DNA of 64,000 bases from Natrinema versiforme JCM 10478 (GCF_000337195.1 NZ_AOID01000053.1:49554-113553); one strand, 5' to 3'. Counted from the first letter of the stretch, positions 50,755-60,525 are shown. The notes: a model not told the origin generated them from the letters alone. Made by a program: numbers and translations.

Positions 50755-52308
50755 ATGCCAGAGGAGGAACTCGCCGCACGGGTCGCGGACGTACTGGCGG
50801 TCGACGCCGACGATTTCCGCGAGCGGGCCGAGGCGGACGCCGAGGTCATCAAAGACGCCGTCGAGGAAGGTGTCTTCGACAACCCGCAGGCGATTGTCGG
50901 CCTCGAGTACGAGTTTTACGCGGTCAAAGCCGACGACTGTACCCTGCGGCGGGTCCCGCGCCGACTGCTCGAGTTGATCGGGTTCGAGAAGGAACTCGGA
51001 CTGCACAACGCGGAGATGACGACCAGTCCGCAGCCGCTGAACGCGCCGGGGTTGGCGGCCCAAGAGTCGGAGGTCAAAGCGCGCCTGCAGACGGCCCTCG
51101 ACGTGACCCAGTCCGAGCGGATGCGACTGGTCAGCGACGCGCTCTGGACGATTCCGCCGGAAGGCGAGGACGCGGAAACCTACCTCACCGACAGCGTCGA
51201 GCGGACGACGACGGACGACGACGGCACCGAACGCGCGATCCGCGTCGCGACGAACATGAGCGGCTCCGCTCGCTACCACGCGATGGCGAACACCGATCAG
51301 GCCGAGTCCGCGGGGATGCGTATCGAGGCCCCCCACGTCTCCGTCCAAGCCGATACCGTCATGCCCGAGAGCCTGATCACGTCGATCCAGCCCCACTATC
51401 AGGTGGCCCACGCTCCCGACCTCCCCGAGTACTTCAACTACGCGCTGCGGATCGCCGGCCCCCTCCTCGCGCTCGGGGTCAACTCCCCGTTTTTCCCCGC
51501 CGACCTCTACGACGACGACGCGACCGCCGAGGACGTCCTCCGGGACGGCTGGATGGAACACCGTATCAGCGTCTTCGAAACCGTGCTCAACGACCCGACC
51601 ACGGGCGAAGGCAAGGTCCGCTTCCCCCGCGACTTAGAGGCCGTCGACGAGGCGATCGATCGGATCGCCGCGGACGACACCATCGTCCCGATGCCGGTCG
51701 ACGGCGGCGAGCGCTTCGACGACCAGTTCCCCCACTTCAGCCGGAAACACGGCACCTACTGGCGGTGGGTCCGCCCCGTCTTCGGCGGCCCCACCCGCTC
51801 TGCTGCCAACGCCCGCATCGAGTTCCGGCCGATCCCCGCCCAGCCAACGGTCCGCGATTCGATTTCGTTCCTCGCCGCCTTCGCCGGCCTGATGGAGAGC
51901 CTGACCCGCCTCGAGCACCCGGTGGTCGAACTCGACTGGGAACTCGCACGGGAGAACTTCTACGCCGCGATGGTCGACGGGCTCGCGGCCGACCTTACCT
52001 GGATCACCAACGACGGCAAGGAGACGACCGACAGCCTCGCTCTCTACGAGGATCTGCTGGCCCACGCCGAGGACGGGCTGACCAACCGCGGGTTAAGCGA
52101 GGAAGACGCCGCGAAGTACCTCTACCCGCTCCGCCGGCGCGTCCGCCAGCGAGTGACGCCGGCCCGCTGGAAGCGCGAGCAGGTCGAGGCGGCGCTCGAG
52201 GACGGGGCGACACTCCCCGACGGGATCGAGGAGATGCAACAGCGGTACGTCGCTCGGCAGTCAGAGACGCTGCTCGAGGGGAGTTTCGCGGACTGGATCG
52301 GCGACTAG
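50755..52308 (+). CDS. Glutamate-cysteine-ligase-family (GCS2-like) protein
   Basis: 517 residues from ATG 50755 (MPEEELAARVADVLAVDADD). The region about 45-440 has the GCS2 core: GLEYEFYAVKADDCTLRRVP, LGLHNAEMTTSPQPLN, ARIEFRPIPAQPTVRDS. The family joins Glu to an amine or thiol using ATP; gamma-glutamylcysteine is the main low-molecular-weight thiol of haloarchaea. This form is longer than the usual haloarchaeal GshA-type enzymes, so another amine may be the substrate. The upstream frame is arginine-rich and was cut. Confidence 0.78.
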   Translation: MPEEELAARVADVLAVDADDFRERAEADAEVIKDAVEEGVFDNPQAIVGLEYEFYAVKADDCTLRRVPRRLLELIGFEKELGLHNAEMTTSPQPLNAPGLAAQESEVKARLQTALDVTQSERMRLVSDALWTIPPEGEDAETYLTDSVERTTTDDDGTERAIRVATNMSGSARYHAMANTDQAESAGMRIEAPHVSVQADTVMPESLITSIQPHYQVAHAPDLPEYFNYALRIAGPLLALGVNSPFFPADLYDDDATAEDVLRDGWMEHRISVFETVLNDPTTGEGKVRFPRDLEAVDEAIDRIAADDTIVPMPVDGGERFDDQFPHFSRKHGTYWRWVRPVFGGPTRSAANARIEFRPIPAQPTVRDSISFLAAFAGLMESLTRLEHPVVELDWELARENFYAAMVDGLAADLTWITNDGKETTDSLALYEDLLAHAEDGLTNRGLSEEDAAKYLYPLRRRVRQRVTPARWKREQVEAALEDGATLPDGIEEMQQRYVARQSETLLEGSFADWIGD

Positions 52309-52389
52309 CGGGCGTCGCGATCGCCGCGGCCTCCGAACCACGCGAGGCGGCCGAAAGCGATTAAGTAGCCACGCTCGAGAGGTGTAGGT

Positions 52390-53382
52390 ATGGTTACCTT
52401 CCTCTCCGGGGGCACTGGAACGCCGAAGCTGTTAGACGGCGCTGCCGCCGCGTTCTCGCCGGAGGAGACCACGGTCGTCGCCAACACGGGCGACGACATC
52501 GAGCTCGGCGGGCTCTTCGTCTCGCCGGACGTCGATACGCTGCTGTTTCAGGGCGGTGGGATCCTCGACCGCGAGACGTGGTGGGGCATCGACGGTGACA
52601 CGCACCGAACCAACTCGGCGCTTTCGGACATCGCGTCGGCCGCGGGGCTCCCCGACGGGCCACAGTATCTCCCCGAGGAGAAACAGACCGCGAGCCGCGA
52701 TCTCGCGAACTGGCGACGCTTCTCCGGCGTCGCCGAGTTCATGACGATCGGCGACCGCGACCGGGCGGTCCACATCACGCGGACGAGCCTCCTCGACGAG
52801 GGCCACACGCTGAGCGAGGCGACCGAGCGGCTCGCGAGCGCCTTCGGGCTCACCATCGATCTCCTCCCGATGAGCGACGACGCCGTCGCGAGTCTGATCC
52901 ACACCGACGAGGGGCTCATGCACTTCCAGGAGTACTGGGTCGCTCACCGCGGCGAGCCGGCGGTCGACACCGTCGAGTTCCGCGGCTCCTCGCAGGCCGA
53001 GCCCGCGCCGGGCGTCCTCGAGGCACTCGAGGACGACGTCATTATCGGTCCCTCGAACCCGGTCACCAGCATCGGGCCGATGCTGGCGCTGCCGGGCGTG
53101 GCCGACGCGCTCGCGCAGACGACCGTCGTCGCCGTCTCGCCGTTCCTCGGTGACGACGCGTTCTCCGGGCCAGCCGCCGATCTGATGGCGGCTGTCAACG
53201 CGGAGCCGAATACGGCGGGGTTGGCTGCCGCCTACCCGTTCGCGGACGCGTTCGTGATCGACGAGAACGACAACACCGAGTTCGACCGCCCGACCGTCAA
53301 GACGGATATCACGATCGACTCCAGAGAGGACGCCAAGCGGCTGATTCGCGCGATCAACCACGCGATCGAGAACCTGCCCTGA
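52390..53382 (+). CDS. cofD: 2-phospho-L-lactate transferase, coenzyme F420 biosynthesis
   Basis: 330 residues. [20 protein letters not shown] and [20 protein letters not shown] are diagnostic for CofD, which transfers the phospholactyl group to the deazaflavin Fo. The [19 protein letters not shown] and VGPSN-like [16 protein letters not shown] motifs are present. Start ATG 52390. The tRNA-dihydrouridine synthase-like gene begins one base past its stop, so they share a transcript. Confidence 0.96.
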   Translation: MVTFLSGGTGTPKLLDGAAAAFSPEETTVVANTGDDIELGGLFVSPDVDTLLFQGGGILDRETWWGIDGDTHRTNSALSDIASAAGLPDGPQYLPEEKQTASRDLANWRRFSGVAEFMTIGDRDRAVHITRTSLLDEGHTLSEATERLASAFGLTIDLLPMSDDAVASLIHTDEGLMHFQEYWVAHRGEPAVDTVEFRGSSQAEPAPGVLEALEDDVIIGPSNPVTSIGPMLALPGVADALAQTTVVAVSPFLGDDAFSGPAADLMAAVNAEPNTAGLAAAYPFADAFVIDENDNTEFDRPTVKTDITIDSREDAKRLIRAINHAIENLP

Positions 53383-53383
53383 A

Positions 53384-54145
53384 ATGGCCTCGACCGTGTC
53401 GTTCGCGCCGCCGCTCGCGCTCGCGAGCTTGAGCGGTGAGGCCGACGCCGACTGGGCGCAAGCCGGCGCGGAGTACGCCGGTGCCGCGTTCCTCGGCGGC
53501 ATCGCACTCGATGCGGAGTCGAGAGCGGCCGCGCGGGAACTCGTCGAGCGCGAGCGCACCGAATTCCTCCCCGAAGAGCCCCTCGCCTTCATCGACCGCG
53601 AACTCGAGGCACTCGCGGAGACGCCGATCCAGCCGGCGTTCAACGTCCGGAGCGCGACCCCCGAACCGATCGCCGAAGCCGCCCGCGTTTGCCGGGACCG
53701 GGACGCCTACCTCGAGATCAATGCCCACTGCCGGCAAGCGGAGCTCTGTGCCGTCGGCTGCGGCGAGACGCTCCTGCGCGACGGCGAGCGCCTCACCGGC
53801 TACGTCGACCGCGCGGCCGAGACCGGCGCGACCGTCGGCGTGAAAGTTCGCGCGGAGGTTCCCCGGGTCGACCTCCCGGAACTGGCCCGCGGGCTCGAGG
53901 CCGCGGGAGCCGCGTTCGTCCACGTCGACGCGATGGACACCGAATCGGTGATCGCCGACGTGGCCGACGCGACAGACCTGTTCGTCATCGCTAACAACGG
54001 CGTCCGGGACGAGGAAACCGTCCGCGAGTACGTCGCGTACGGAGCCGACGCCGTCAGTGTCGGCCGGCCCAGCGACAATCCGGTCGTCCTCGAGCGCGTT
54101 CGCGACGCAGTCGAACGGCAACTGGGGCTCGAGGCGAGCCGCTAG
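53384..54145 (+). CDS. tRNA-dihydrouridine synthase-like flavoprotein
   Basis: 253 residues starting one base after cofD. TIM-barrel of the Dus/DUF556-like type: PLALASLSGEADADWAQAGA, INAHCRQAELCAVGCGETLL, VGVKVRAEVPRVDLPELARG, FVIANNGVRDEETVREYVAY, GADAVSVGRP. The CxxxC-type cluster may mark a Dus-like active site. It might act in tRNA modification or in F420-related biosynthesis; the position beside cofD suggests the latter, without proof. Confidence 0.8.
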   Translation: MASTVSFAPPLALASLSGEADADWAQAGAEYAGAAFLGGIALDAESRAAARELVERERTEFLPEEPLAFIDRELEALAETPIQPAFNVRSATPEPIAEAARVCRDRDAYLEINAHCRQAELCAVGCGETLLRDGERLTGYVDRAAETGATVGVKVRAEVPRVDLPELARGLEAAGAAFVHVDAMDTESVIADVADATDLFVIANNGVRDEETVREYVAYGADAVSVGRPSDNPVVLERVRDAVERQLGLEASR

Positions 54146-54240
54146 CCACTGGCCGTGGCGGTGCTGACACGATGGGTTCGACCGGGTCCCAAAAACAGCT
54201 GGTGTACTCGAGCGGCGTCTCGCCCCGACCCCCGACGAAA

Positions 54241-54585
54241 CTACAGCGGCGCGCCGACCAGGACGAGTTTCGCGCGCTCGTCGCCGCGGTTGTGGATCTG
54301 GCGCGTTTCCTCGGAATCCAGCCGAATGACGTCGTCCGTCTCGAGTTCGACCGTCTCGTCGGCGTCCGCGAGGGCGACTTCGACCGGGCCCTCGACGACG
54401 TAGTAGACTTCCTCCTGTCCGGAGTCGGCCTCGTCGTGTTCCATGCCCTTGCCGTCGGGCTCGAGTTCGAGGACCGAAATGCCGAGTTCCGCGGTATCGA
54501 GATCCTCCTTGAGGAACCACATTCCGCCCCACTCCTCGTCGATGACTGACTCCGGATCGGTCTTCGCGGCCGTATCGTAGCCCAT
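54241..54585 (-). CDS. Cupin-domain protein
   Basis: 114 residues from ATG 54585 (MGYDTAAKTDPESVIDEEWG). The cupin barrel has GKGMEHDEADSGQEEVYYVV and VELETDDVIRLDSEETRQIH, with one His retained in each motif. A small single-domain cupin whose substrate cannot be told. The open frame continues to 54684 but the start is the first acidic Met. Convergent with the tRNA-dihydrouridine synthase-like gene. Confidence 0.85.
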   Translation of the reverse strand: MGYDTAAKTDPESVIDEEWGGMWFLKEDLDTAELGISVLELEPDGKGMEHDEADSGQEEVYYVVEGPVEVALADADETVELETDDVIRLDSEETRQIHNRGDERAKLVLVGAPL

Positions 54586-54721
54586 ACGCGAGCAGTCGGC
54601 CGTTCGACACTTAAACGGAGGGGACGCGACCGCGCTTGCTGCTTGCCGTTCGCTGCTCATCGCGGCACCCGTCTCCAGGCTCAATCCCTATCCCTAAGCC
54701 CTCCCGGCAGCAACTGCCCGT

Positions 54722-55573
54722 ATGCGATCACCGGCAGGGAACGCGGAACTGGCGTTGCTGCTCGAGGTTTCGGGCACCCCCAAACCGGGGAACGTCGACC
54801 GCCACCGCGATCTCGCGGACCTGCGGTTCGAGCACTTCCTCGCCGGCGCGGTGGGGGCCCGCGACGGACTCGCGTTGGCGGCCGACGGCGCGGCGGTCGG
54901 ACCGGCCTTCGAGCGGGCCGTCGAGGGGATGGCCACACAGGAGGGCGGGAACACGCAGTTCGGAGCGCTCCTATTGCTCGTCCCACTCGTCCGCGCCGCC
55001 CGCGAGGAACTCTCACAGCCCGTCGCCGAGGCCGTCGTCCAAGAGACGACCGTCGGCGACGCGGCGTCGTTCTACCGCGCGTTCGACCACGTCGACGTGG
55101 GGGTCGACGACCCGCCCGAGGACATGGCGACCCTCGACGTCCGCCGCGGCGCGGACGCGATCCCGGCACTCGAGGAGCGCGGGCTGACGCTGTTCGATAT
55201 CATGGAGCGAAGCGTTCCCGGCGACGGCGTCGCTCGCGAGTGGGTCCGCGGCTTCGACCGCTCGTTCGCGGCCGCTGAAAGACTCGCCGCGGCCGACGGG
55301 CCGATCTCGGATCGAACCGCAGCGGTCTTTCTCTCCTTGCTCGCCGAGCGACCGGACACGCTCGTGGCGACGCGCCACGACGAGGCCACCGCCCGCGAGG
55401 TGACCGATCGGGCCGCGGAACTCGTCGCGGACGACGCCCTCGAGACGGACCCCGAGGCCGTCGAGCCCTTCGCCGCAGATCTCGTCGACCGCGGGGTCAA
55501 CCCGGGCACGACGGCGGATATCACCGCCGCTGGGTTGTTCATCGGGCTCGAGCACGGGGCGATCGAGCTATGA
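54722..55573 (+). CDS. CitG-type triphosphoribosyl-dephospho-CoA synthase family protein
   Basis: 283 residues. MRSPAGNAELALLLEVSGTP and NTQFGALLLLVPLVRAAREE carry the CitG/MdcB helical repeat signature. The classical enzyme makes 2'-(5''-triphosphoribosyl)-3'-dephospho-CoA for citrate lyase, absent here. Archaeal homologues often stand next to DUF447 genes, and a role in C1-carrier biosynthesis has been suggested; the reaction is unproved. ATGA overlap with the DUF447 gene. Confidence 0.85.
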   Translation: MRSPAGNAELALLLEVSGTPKPGNVDRHRDLADLRFEHFLAGAVGARDGLALAADGAAVGPAFERAVEGMATQEGGNTQFGALLLLVPLVRAAREELSQPVAEAVVQETTVGDAASFYRAFDHVDVGVDDPPEDMATLDVRRGADAIPALEERGLTLFDIMERSVPGDGVAREWVRGFDRSFAAAERLAAADGPISDRTAAVFLSLLAERPDTLVATRHDEATAREVTDRAAELVADDALETDPEAVEPFAADLVDRGVNPGTTADITAAGLFIGLEHGAIEL

Positions 55574-56163
55574 GCGACGATCGAGACGCGGGAGCAGATA
55601 CAGCAGCATGGCCCGTCGAACTGTCCGGCGTCACGGAGTCCGTCGTGACGACGCTGGGGCCGAACGGGCTGTGGAACGCCGCCGCGCTCGGGCTGCACAC
55701 CGGCAATCCCGTCACCGCGCGGACGTGGGGAAATACTCGGACCCGCCGGAACTTCCGTCGGCAGGGCGAGGGCTACGTCCAGTTCGTCGACGATCCGGTC
55801 GCCTTCGCCGACGCCGCCCTCTCGATCGTCGAACGGGAGGAACCGATTCTCGAGTCCGCGAACGCATGGGCGCGCGTCGCGGTCGAGCGAGTCGACGCCG
55901 GGACCAGCGGAGGGACCGAGTGGGAGGCGTGGGCGCTTCGACCCCTCGAGTCGGCCGTCGAACGCGAGACAGTCCCGACGATCGACCGCGGGTTCGGGGC
56001 GGTCGTCGAGGCGACCGTCGCCGCGTCGCGACTCGGCGTCGCCGAGTACGATGAGGACGACCTTCGGGATCGCCTCGCGCACTGCGCCTCGGTCGTCGAC
56101 CGCGCCGGCGGCCCCCGCGAGCGCGAGGCGCTCGAGCGCGTGCGAGAGCACTCCTCGTGGTGA
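55570..56163 (+). CDS. DUF447 (FMN-binding split-barrel-like) protein
   Basis: 197 residues. WPVELSGVTESVVTTLGPNG and TARTWGNTRTRRNFRRQGEG match DUF447, which has an FMN-binding split-barrel fold and occurs in archaea and methylotrophs. It overlaps CitG by 4 bp. The reaction is not known; it is likely part of the same cofactor-related pathway as the CitG-like protein. Confidence 0.88.
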   Translation: MSDDRDAGADTAAWPVELSGVTESVVTTLGPNGLWNAAALGLHTGNPVTARTWGNTRTRRNFRRQGEGYVQFVDDPVAFADAALSIVEREEPILESANAWARVAVERVDAGTSGGTEWEAWALRPLESAVERETVPTIDRGFGAVVEATVAASRLGVAEYDEDDLRDRLAHCASVVDRAGGPREREALERVREHSSW

Positions 56164-56169
56164 GTGACG

Positions 56170-57180
56170 TCAGGTCGGATCGTTTCCGGCTTCGCCGGTC
56201 ACGCCCGATATGGGTCCTGTTTCCGAGCGGTTCTCGTCGATCGGCTCGTCGTTCTCGGCCTTCTCGACCACGTCGGCGAACCGATCCGACCGCTCCGAGA
56301 TCCAGTCTTGGGTCTCCGCGTCGGGGGCATCACCACGCTGTTCAATAAGGAAAGTCGTGATCACGACCGTCTTCACCCACGGCTTGACGATGCCCGTGTG
56401 GACGATGGCGATCAGCCCGGCGACCACCAGCCACGAGACGGCCTCGAGCGCGGTCGGGAGGACATCGAGCACGACCGCAAACGGCGCGAGCAGGGTCAAG
56501 AGGACGAACGACAGGATGTACATTCCGCCGACCACGAGCAGCGTCGAGCCGAGCACTGCCTTCCAGTGTTTCCCGTAGAGGACGATGCCATCGCGGGCCG
56601 ACTGCCACCGGTTCTCGCTCTCGGCGACGAACATGTACGCGATGATCGCCTCGTCGAGATATCGAACCGCCAGTACGACCGACCGTTGGAGGACCTCGAG
56701 CAGCGTCTGTAACTGCTGGGGAATCGGCAGCGGAATTAATTCCTGAAATCGCGCCACGGCGCGGTTGAACTGTTTGAGTACCGCGTCGATGGCGTCGTTG
56801 ATCACGAACAGCCCGGACGCGGAGACGAAGTACTCTTGGACCTGATTCATCCCGTAGCTGATCTGGTCGTCCGGCGCTTCGCCCTCCTCGACGACGTGTG
56901 CGATGACGGCGACGTGGCCGGTTTTGACCATGTACAGGGCGTACCGCTGGACGAGTCGCCAGACAGCCCCGAAGGTGACGAGGCCGAACAGCATCACGCC
57001 GGCGACGATGAGCAAACTGGCTCCGCCCCCGCCCGCGGCGAACCTGAACCCGAGCCATCCGATGAGCCCCAGATAGAGCACGCCGACCAATGCGAACGCG
57101 ACTCCGATACCAAACTGCAGGAGAACGTACGGCAGCGTCTTCCGGTAGACATCCGTCGCCTCCCTGAAATGGAGTACCAT
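56170..57180 (-). CDS. Polytopic membrane protein, unknown function
   Basis: 336 residues from ATG 57180 (GTG 57183 is an alternative). Six or so membrane helices: VLLQFGIGVAFALVGVLYLG, LLIVAGVMLFGLVTFGAVW, two central and two late (LVVGGMYILSFVLLTLLAPF, SWLVVAGLIAIVHTGIV). A central amphipathic region reads LIPLPIPQQLQTLLEVLQRS. The acidic C-terminal tail is cytoplasmic in appearance. Resembles uncharacterised haloarchaeal membrane proteins that may handle glycerophospholipids or transport; no evidence for either. Confidence 0.75.
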   Translation of the reverse strand: MVLHFREATDVYRKTLPYVLLQFGIGVAFALVGVLYLGLIGWLGFRFAAGGGGASLLIVAGVMLFGLVTFGAVWRLVQRYALYMVKTGHVAVIAHVVEEGEAPDDQISYGMNQVQEYFVSASGLFVINDAIDAVLKQFNRAVARFQELIPLPIPQQLQTLLEVLQRSVVLAVRYLDEAIIAYMFVAESENRWQSARDGIVLYGKHWKAVLGSTLLVVGGMYILSFVLLTLLAPFAVVLDVLPTALEAVSWLVVAGLIAIVHTGIVKPWVKTVVITTFLIEQRGDAPDAETQDWISERSDRFADVVEKAENDEPIDENRSETGPISGVTGEAGNDPT

Positions 57181-57369
57181 CACGGCGGTTTGCCCGCCCG
57201 TTCGTATTTAAAATATAGGCGAACGGAGACACGGGGGAGAGCGAACGAGACCGCTCGAGTCCGGCGGCCGACACCGCAGTCCGGTCGCAAGCGTTCGGTC
57301 CAATCGCTGCCATCGGCGGGCGATCGGAACCGGGACCAACGGCGACGGGGTTCGGAGGCGAAGAGAAAG

Positions 57370-57377
57370 GGATTAAG
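57370..57377 (+). promoter_or_regulatory. TATA-like box of rps17e
   Basis: GGATTAAG-like segment centred about 28 nt upstream of ATG 57402. Confidence 0.4.
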
Positions 57378-57401
57378 AGCCTCTGGACGGAACCATCTCA
57401 C

Positions 57402-57593
57402 ATGGCAATCAAACCGGCCTACGTCAAGAAGACCGGGACCCTCCTCCTGGAGCGGTATCCGGAGGCGTTCACGACCGATTTCGAGCAGAACAAAGAGAGC
57501 GTCACGAAACTCACGAACGTCGAGTCCAAGGGCGTCCGCAACCGCATCGCGGGCTACGTGACTCGAAAGAAAGGCGCTGAAGTTCCCGCGTAA
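57402..57593 (+). CDS. rps17e: 30S ribosomal protein S17e
   Basis: 63 residues. MAIKPAYVKKTGTLLLERYP, then NKESVTKLTNVESKGVRNRI and AGYVTRKKG are the conserved S17e sequence. It belongs to the small ribosomal subunit. Start ATG 57402 follows a TATA-like element at the right distance for a leaderless transcript. A T-rich tract (TCTTTTC) just after the stop probably ends the transcript. Confidence 0.97.
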   Translation: MAIKPAYVKKTGTLLLERYPEAFTTDFEQNKESVTKLTNVESKGVRNRIAGYVTRKKGAEVPA

Positions 57594-57806
57594 GTCGGTC
57601 TTTTCACCTCGAGTACTCGCCGCGAGCGCGCTCGAGCGACTGCGCCCGGGTTGGGTCAGGTCCCCGTTGCAGTTATAGATCGGATTTCGATCTCAGTTCC
57701 AGTCCCGAGTGGCGGCCCTCGCGTCGCGCTGGCCGGTGTAATCACTGAGTGTCTGAATGCTACCATCACGAAGATCGATCGCGCAGAGAACGGTCCTGTA
57801 CCTGCG

Positions 57807-58064
57807 TTACTCGTCGAGTCCGGGCCGCATGTAGACCGCGGCGACGACCGCAACGACGGCGATTCCGACGCCGAACAGGAGGCCGATCATGCCCGTCAGG
57901 ATGTTCAGTTGCGTGCCGAGGACCGGAAGCATGCCGTCGTTGTAGCCCGTCCATCCGAAGAAGAGCCCGGCCAGCGCCGCGATCGCTGCGAGGGCCGCCG
58001 CGCCCATGCTAAATCGCGTCTCGAGCAGTCCCCGATCACTGGTACTCGTGGTCGAACTCGTCAT
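57807..58064 (-). CDS. Small two- to three-helix membrane protein
   Basis: 85 residues from ATG 58064 (MTSSTTSTSDRGLLETRFSM). Helices at about 20-42 and 50-78 (LNILTGMIGLLFGVGIAVVA), with a short acidic end. No family recognised. A GTG nine bases upstream is a possible alternative start. Convergent with rps17e. Confidence 0.65.
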   Translation of the reverse strand: MTSSTTSTSDRGLLETRFSMGAAALAAIAALAGLFFGWTGYNDGMLPVLGTQLNILTGMIGLLFGVGIAVVAVVAAVYMRPGLDE

Positions 58065-58289
58065 CGGGACCACCGCCGTCCGGAAGCCGCGAGTCGATCC
58101 TGTCGGTAGTGCATCGCTCGATAGCTGGCACTCCCGTTTCTTAATAGCTTCTATCCGCGCATAACGCGGTGCTACGGGCGACCTGTTCGGTCACCTACAT
58201 GGTGTCGACCGGGATTGGCAACTCCGACGATTGACACTCGCTACCGTAAACCCAAACGGTTTTGCGGACACGACTCGGAGTGGCGGAAA

Positions 58290-59324
58290 ATGGCAGTACG
58301 AGTAGGCGTACTCGGTGCGACCGGCGCAGTCGGACAGCGACTGATTCAACTCCTCGAACCCCATCCGGAGTTCGAAATCGCGGCGCTGACCGCGAGCGAG
58401 TCCAGTGCGGGCAAGACGTATCGACAGGCCGCCAAATGGCGCGTCGACAGCCCCATCCCGCAGGAGATCGCCGAGATGACCGTCACGGCGACCGATCCCG
58501 ACGAAGTCCCCAACGACGTCGACCTGATCTTCTCCTCGCTGCCCTCGAGCGTCGGCGCAGCGGTCGAACCCGGCTTCTGTGAGGCCGGCTACGTCGTCTC
58601 GTCGAACTCCTCAAACGGCCGCATGGACGACGACATCCCCCTCGTGATCCCGGAGGTCAACGCCGAACACCTCGACTTACTCGAGGTCCAGCGTGATCGG
58701 CGCGGCTGGGACGGCGCGATGGTCAAGAACCCCAACTGCTCGACGATCACCTTCGTCCCGACGCTCGCGGCCCTGACCGATTTCGGCCTCGAGAAGGTCC
58801 ACGTCTCGACCCTGCAGGCCGTCTCCGGCGCGGGCTACGACGGCGTCAGTTCGATGGAGATCATCGACAACGCCATCCCCTACATCGGTGGGGAAGCGGA
58901 CAAACTCGAGACCGAGTCCCGTAAACTGCTCGGCGACTTCGACGGTGCCGAGCTATCGCACAACAGTATGGACGTCGCGGCCTCGTGTAACCGCATCCCG
59001 ACGATCGACGGCCACCTCGAGAACGTCTGGGTCGAGACCGAAGAGGAACTCACCGCTGACGCGGCCGCCGAGGCCATGCGGGAGTACCCGTCGCTCGATC
59101 TGCGCTCCTCGCCCGACCCGCTCATTCACGTCTTCGAGGAGCCAGACCGACCCCAGCCCCGCATGGACCGCACGCTCGGCGGCGGCATGGCCATCGCCGC
59201 GGGCGGCCTGCAGGAATCACCCTTCGGCCTGCAGTACAACTGTCTGGCCCACAACACGATCCGCGGTGCTGCCGGCGCGAGCGTGCTCAACGGCGAACTG
59301 CTGCTCGAGAACGGCTACATCTAG
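58290..59324 (+). CDS. asd: Aspartate-semialdehyde dehydrogenase
   Basis: 344 residues from ATG 58290 (MAVRVGVLGATGAVGQRLIQ). NADP-binding GATGAVGQR, catalytic Cys near 150 in KNPNCSTITFVPTLAALTDF, and AVSGAGYDGVSSMEIIDNAI are the archaeal-type ASADH. It reduces aspartyl phosphate for lysine, threonine and methionine synthesis. The upstream in-frame ATG at 58215 adds 25 basic residues and was rejected. A T5 run at 59348-59352 probably ends the transcript. Confidence 0.97.
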   Translation: MAVRVGVLGATGAVGQRLIQLLEPHPEFEIAALTASESSAGKTYRQAAKWRVDSPIPQEIAEMTVTATDPDEVPNDVDLIFSSLPSSVGAAVEPGFCEAGYVVSSNSSNGRMDDDIPLVIPEVNAEHLDLLEVQRDRRGWDGAMVKNPNCSTITFVPTLAALTDFGLEKVHVSTLQAVSGAGYDGVSSMEIIDNAIPYIGGEADKLETESRKLLGDFDGAELSHNSMDVAASCNRIPTIDGHLENVWVETEEELTADAAAEAMREYPSLDLRSSPDPLIHVFEEPDRPQPRMDRTLGGGMAIAAGGLQESPFGLQYNCLAHNTIRGAAGASVLNGELLLENGYI

Positions 59325-59347
59325 AGACGAGGAGGACCGGCTCTCAG

Positions 59348-59352
59348 TTTTT
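59348..59352 (+). terminator. T-tract after asd
   Basis: Five T residues about 25 nt past the asd stop, a usual archaeal termination context. Weak evidence on its own. Confidence 0.35.
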
Positions 59353-59518
59353 GCCCGACGGTGGATCGCGTTTCATTTGCAAGGCGTAGATAACTCTGTT
59401 TACCGACGCTATCGACCATAATCGTCAGACCAAGAGACGCGGGGTCCGTATTCGTATCACTCGGAACCCGCAGACGAGATGACGCGACGAACGCAGGCAG
59501 TACACGAGACAGCGATCT

Positions 59519-60166
59519 ATGGCCCTTATCGTCGAATTCGAGATCCAGACGCCGATCCTCCGACGGACCGTCGAGTCCGTCTCGCGGATTGAGATCGAAG
59601 AGATCTATCAATCCGAGACGGGGCAAACCAAGTTCATTTCGTGGGTCTACGGCGAGGATCTCGAGGCCGTCCCCGCGGCGCTGGCCGCCGACGACACCGT
59701 CGGCGAGTTCACCCTCCTTGAGGAGCCGGAGGACCGTCGCCTCTACAGCGTCACGCTGTCGGCACGGGGCGAGGACCACCTGACCTATCCGACCGCGGCG
59801 GAGTACGATATCGGCTACCTCGAGATCACCGTCACGGGCGCGACCCGGATTCGCGCTCGCGTGCCGACGCGGGAGGCGCTGTTTGCGTACCGCGACGTCT
59901 GCCGCGAGAAGGAAATCTCGTTTCGGATCAAGCGGATCTTCGATGAATCGGTCGCCACCGGTGATCGATACGGGCTCACCGAGCGCCAACGAGAGGCGCT
60001 GCTAATCGCCCTCGAGGAGGGCTACTTCGACGTACCGCGGGAGACGACGCTCTCGGCGATCGCCGCGAAACTCGAGATTTCCGATCAGGCGCTGTCCGCG
60101 CGCCTTCGACGAGGGCAGGCCAATCTGCTCCGGAACACGGTGAGAGAACGCGCCCCCACTTCATAG
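59519..60166 (+). CDS. Bacterio-opsin-activator-type HTH_10 regulator
   Basis: 215 residues. An N-terminal Bat-associated sensor region (about 1-145) starts MALIVEFEIQTPILRRTVES. The C-terminal HTH_10 is recognisable in YGLTERQREALLIALEEGYF then DVPRETTLSAIAAKLEISDQ. Members regulate transcription in response to light, oxygen or metabolism. A HalOD1 gene follows 50 bp downstream on the same strand and may share the transcript. The regulated genes are unknown. Confidence 0.92.
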   Translation: MALIVEFEIQTPILRRTVESVSRIEIEEIYQSETGQTKFISWVYGEDLEAVPAALAADDTVGEFTLLEEPEDRRLYSVTLSARGEDHLTYPTAAEYDIGYLEITVTGATRIRARVPTREALFAYRDVCREKEISFRIKRIFDESVATGDRYGLTERQREALLIALEEGYFDVPRETTLSAIAAKLEISDQALSARLRRGQANLLRNTVRERAPTS

Positions 60167-60216
60167 GTTGACCATCCAATCGTGGTCGCTTCCCGCATCG
60201 GGCCGGTACGGATGGT

Positions 60217-60525
60217 ATGGAAACTGAGCCATCAGCCGCCGAGCCGCGACCGCAGGACGGAGCCAACGCGTATCAGGCCGAACCCGGCGAACCCCTCAGC
60301 GAGGCGGTCATCGCCGCCATCGCCGCGGAATCGTCGTTCGACGCCATCGAACTCGCCGACGAGTTCGGCCCGCTGTACGACTCGATCGACCCGACCGCGT
60401 TGGACTCGCTGTTTCACACGACCGGAGAGACCGCCCGATCTATCGGCTCCGTTACGTTCGAGTACGCCCGCTACCGGGTCACGGTCGACCAGACGGGCTG
60501 TGTCGCGCTCGTCGATCTGCGATAA
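60217..60525 (+). CDS. HalOD1 output-domain protein
   Basis: 102 residues. ELADEFGPLYDSIDPTALDS then IGSVTFEYARYRVTVDQTGC defines HalOD1; about 40 residues before it form an acidic, partly helical segment. It follows the HTH_10 gene by 50 bp in the same direction, a pairing that suggests a joint signalling role. Confidence 0.82.
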   Translation: METEPSAAEPRPQDGANAYQAEPGEPLSEAVIAAIAAESSFDAIELADEFGPLYDSIDPTALDSLFHTTGETARSIGSVTFEYARYRVTVDQTGCVALVDLR

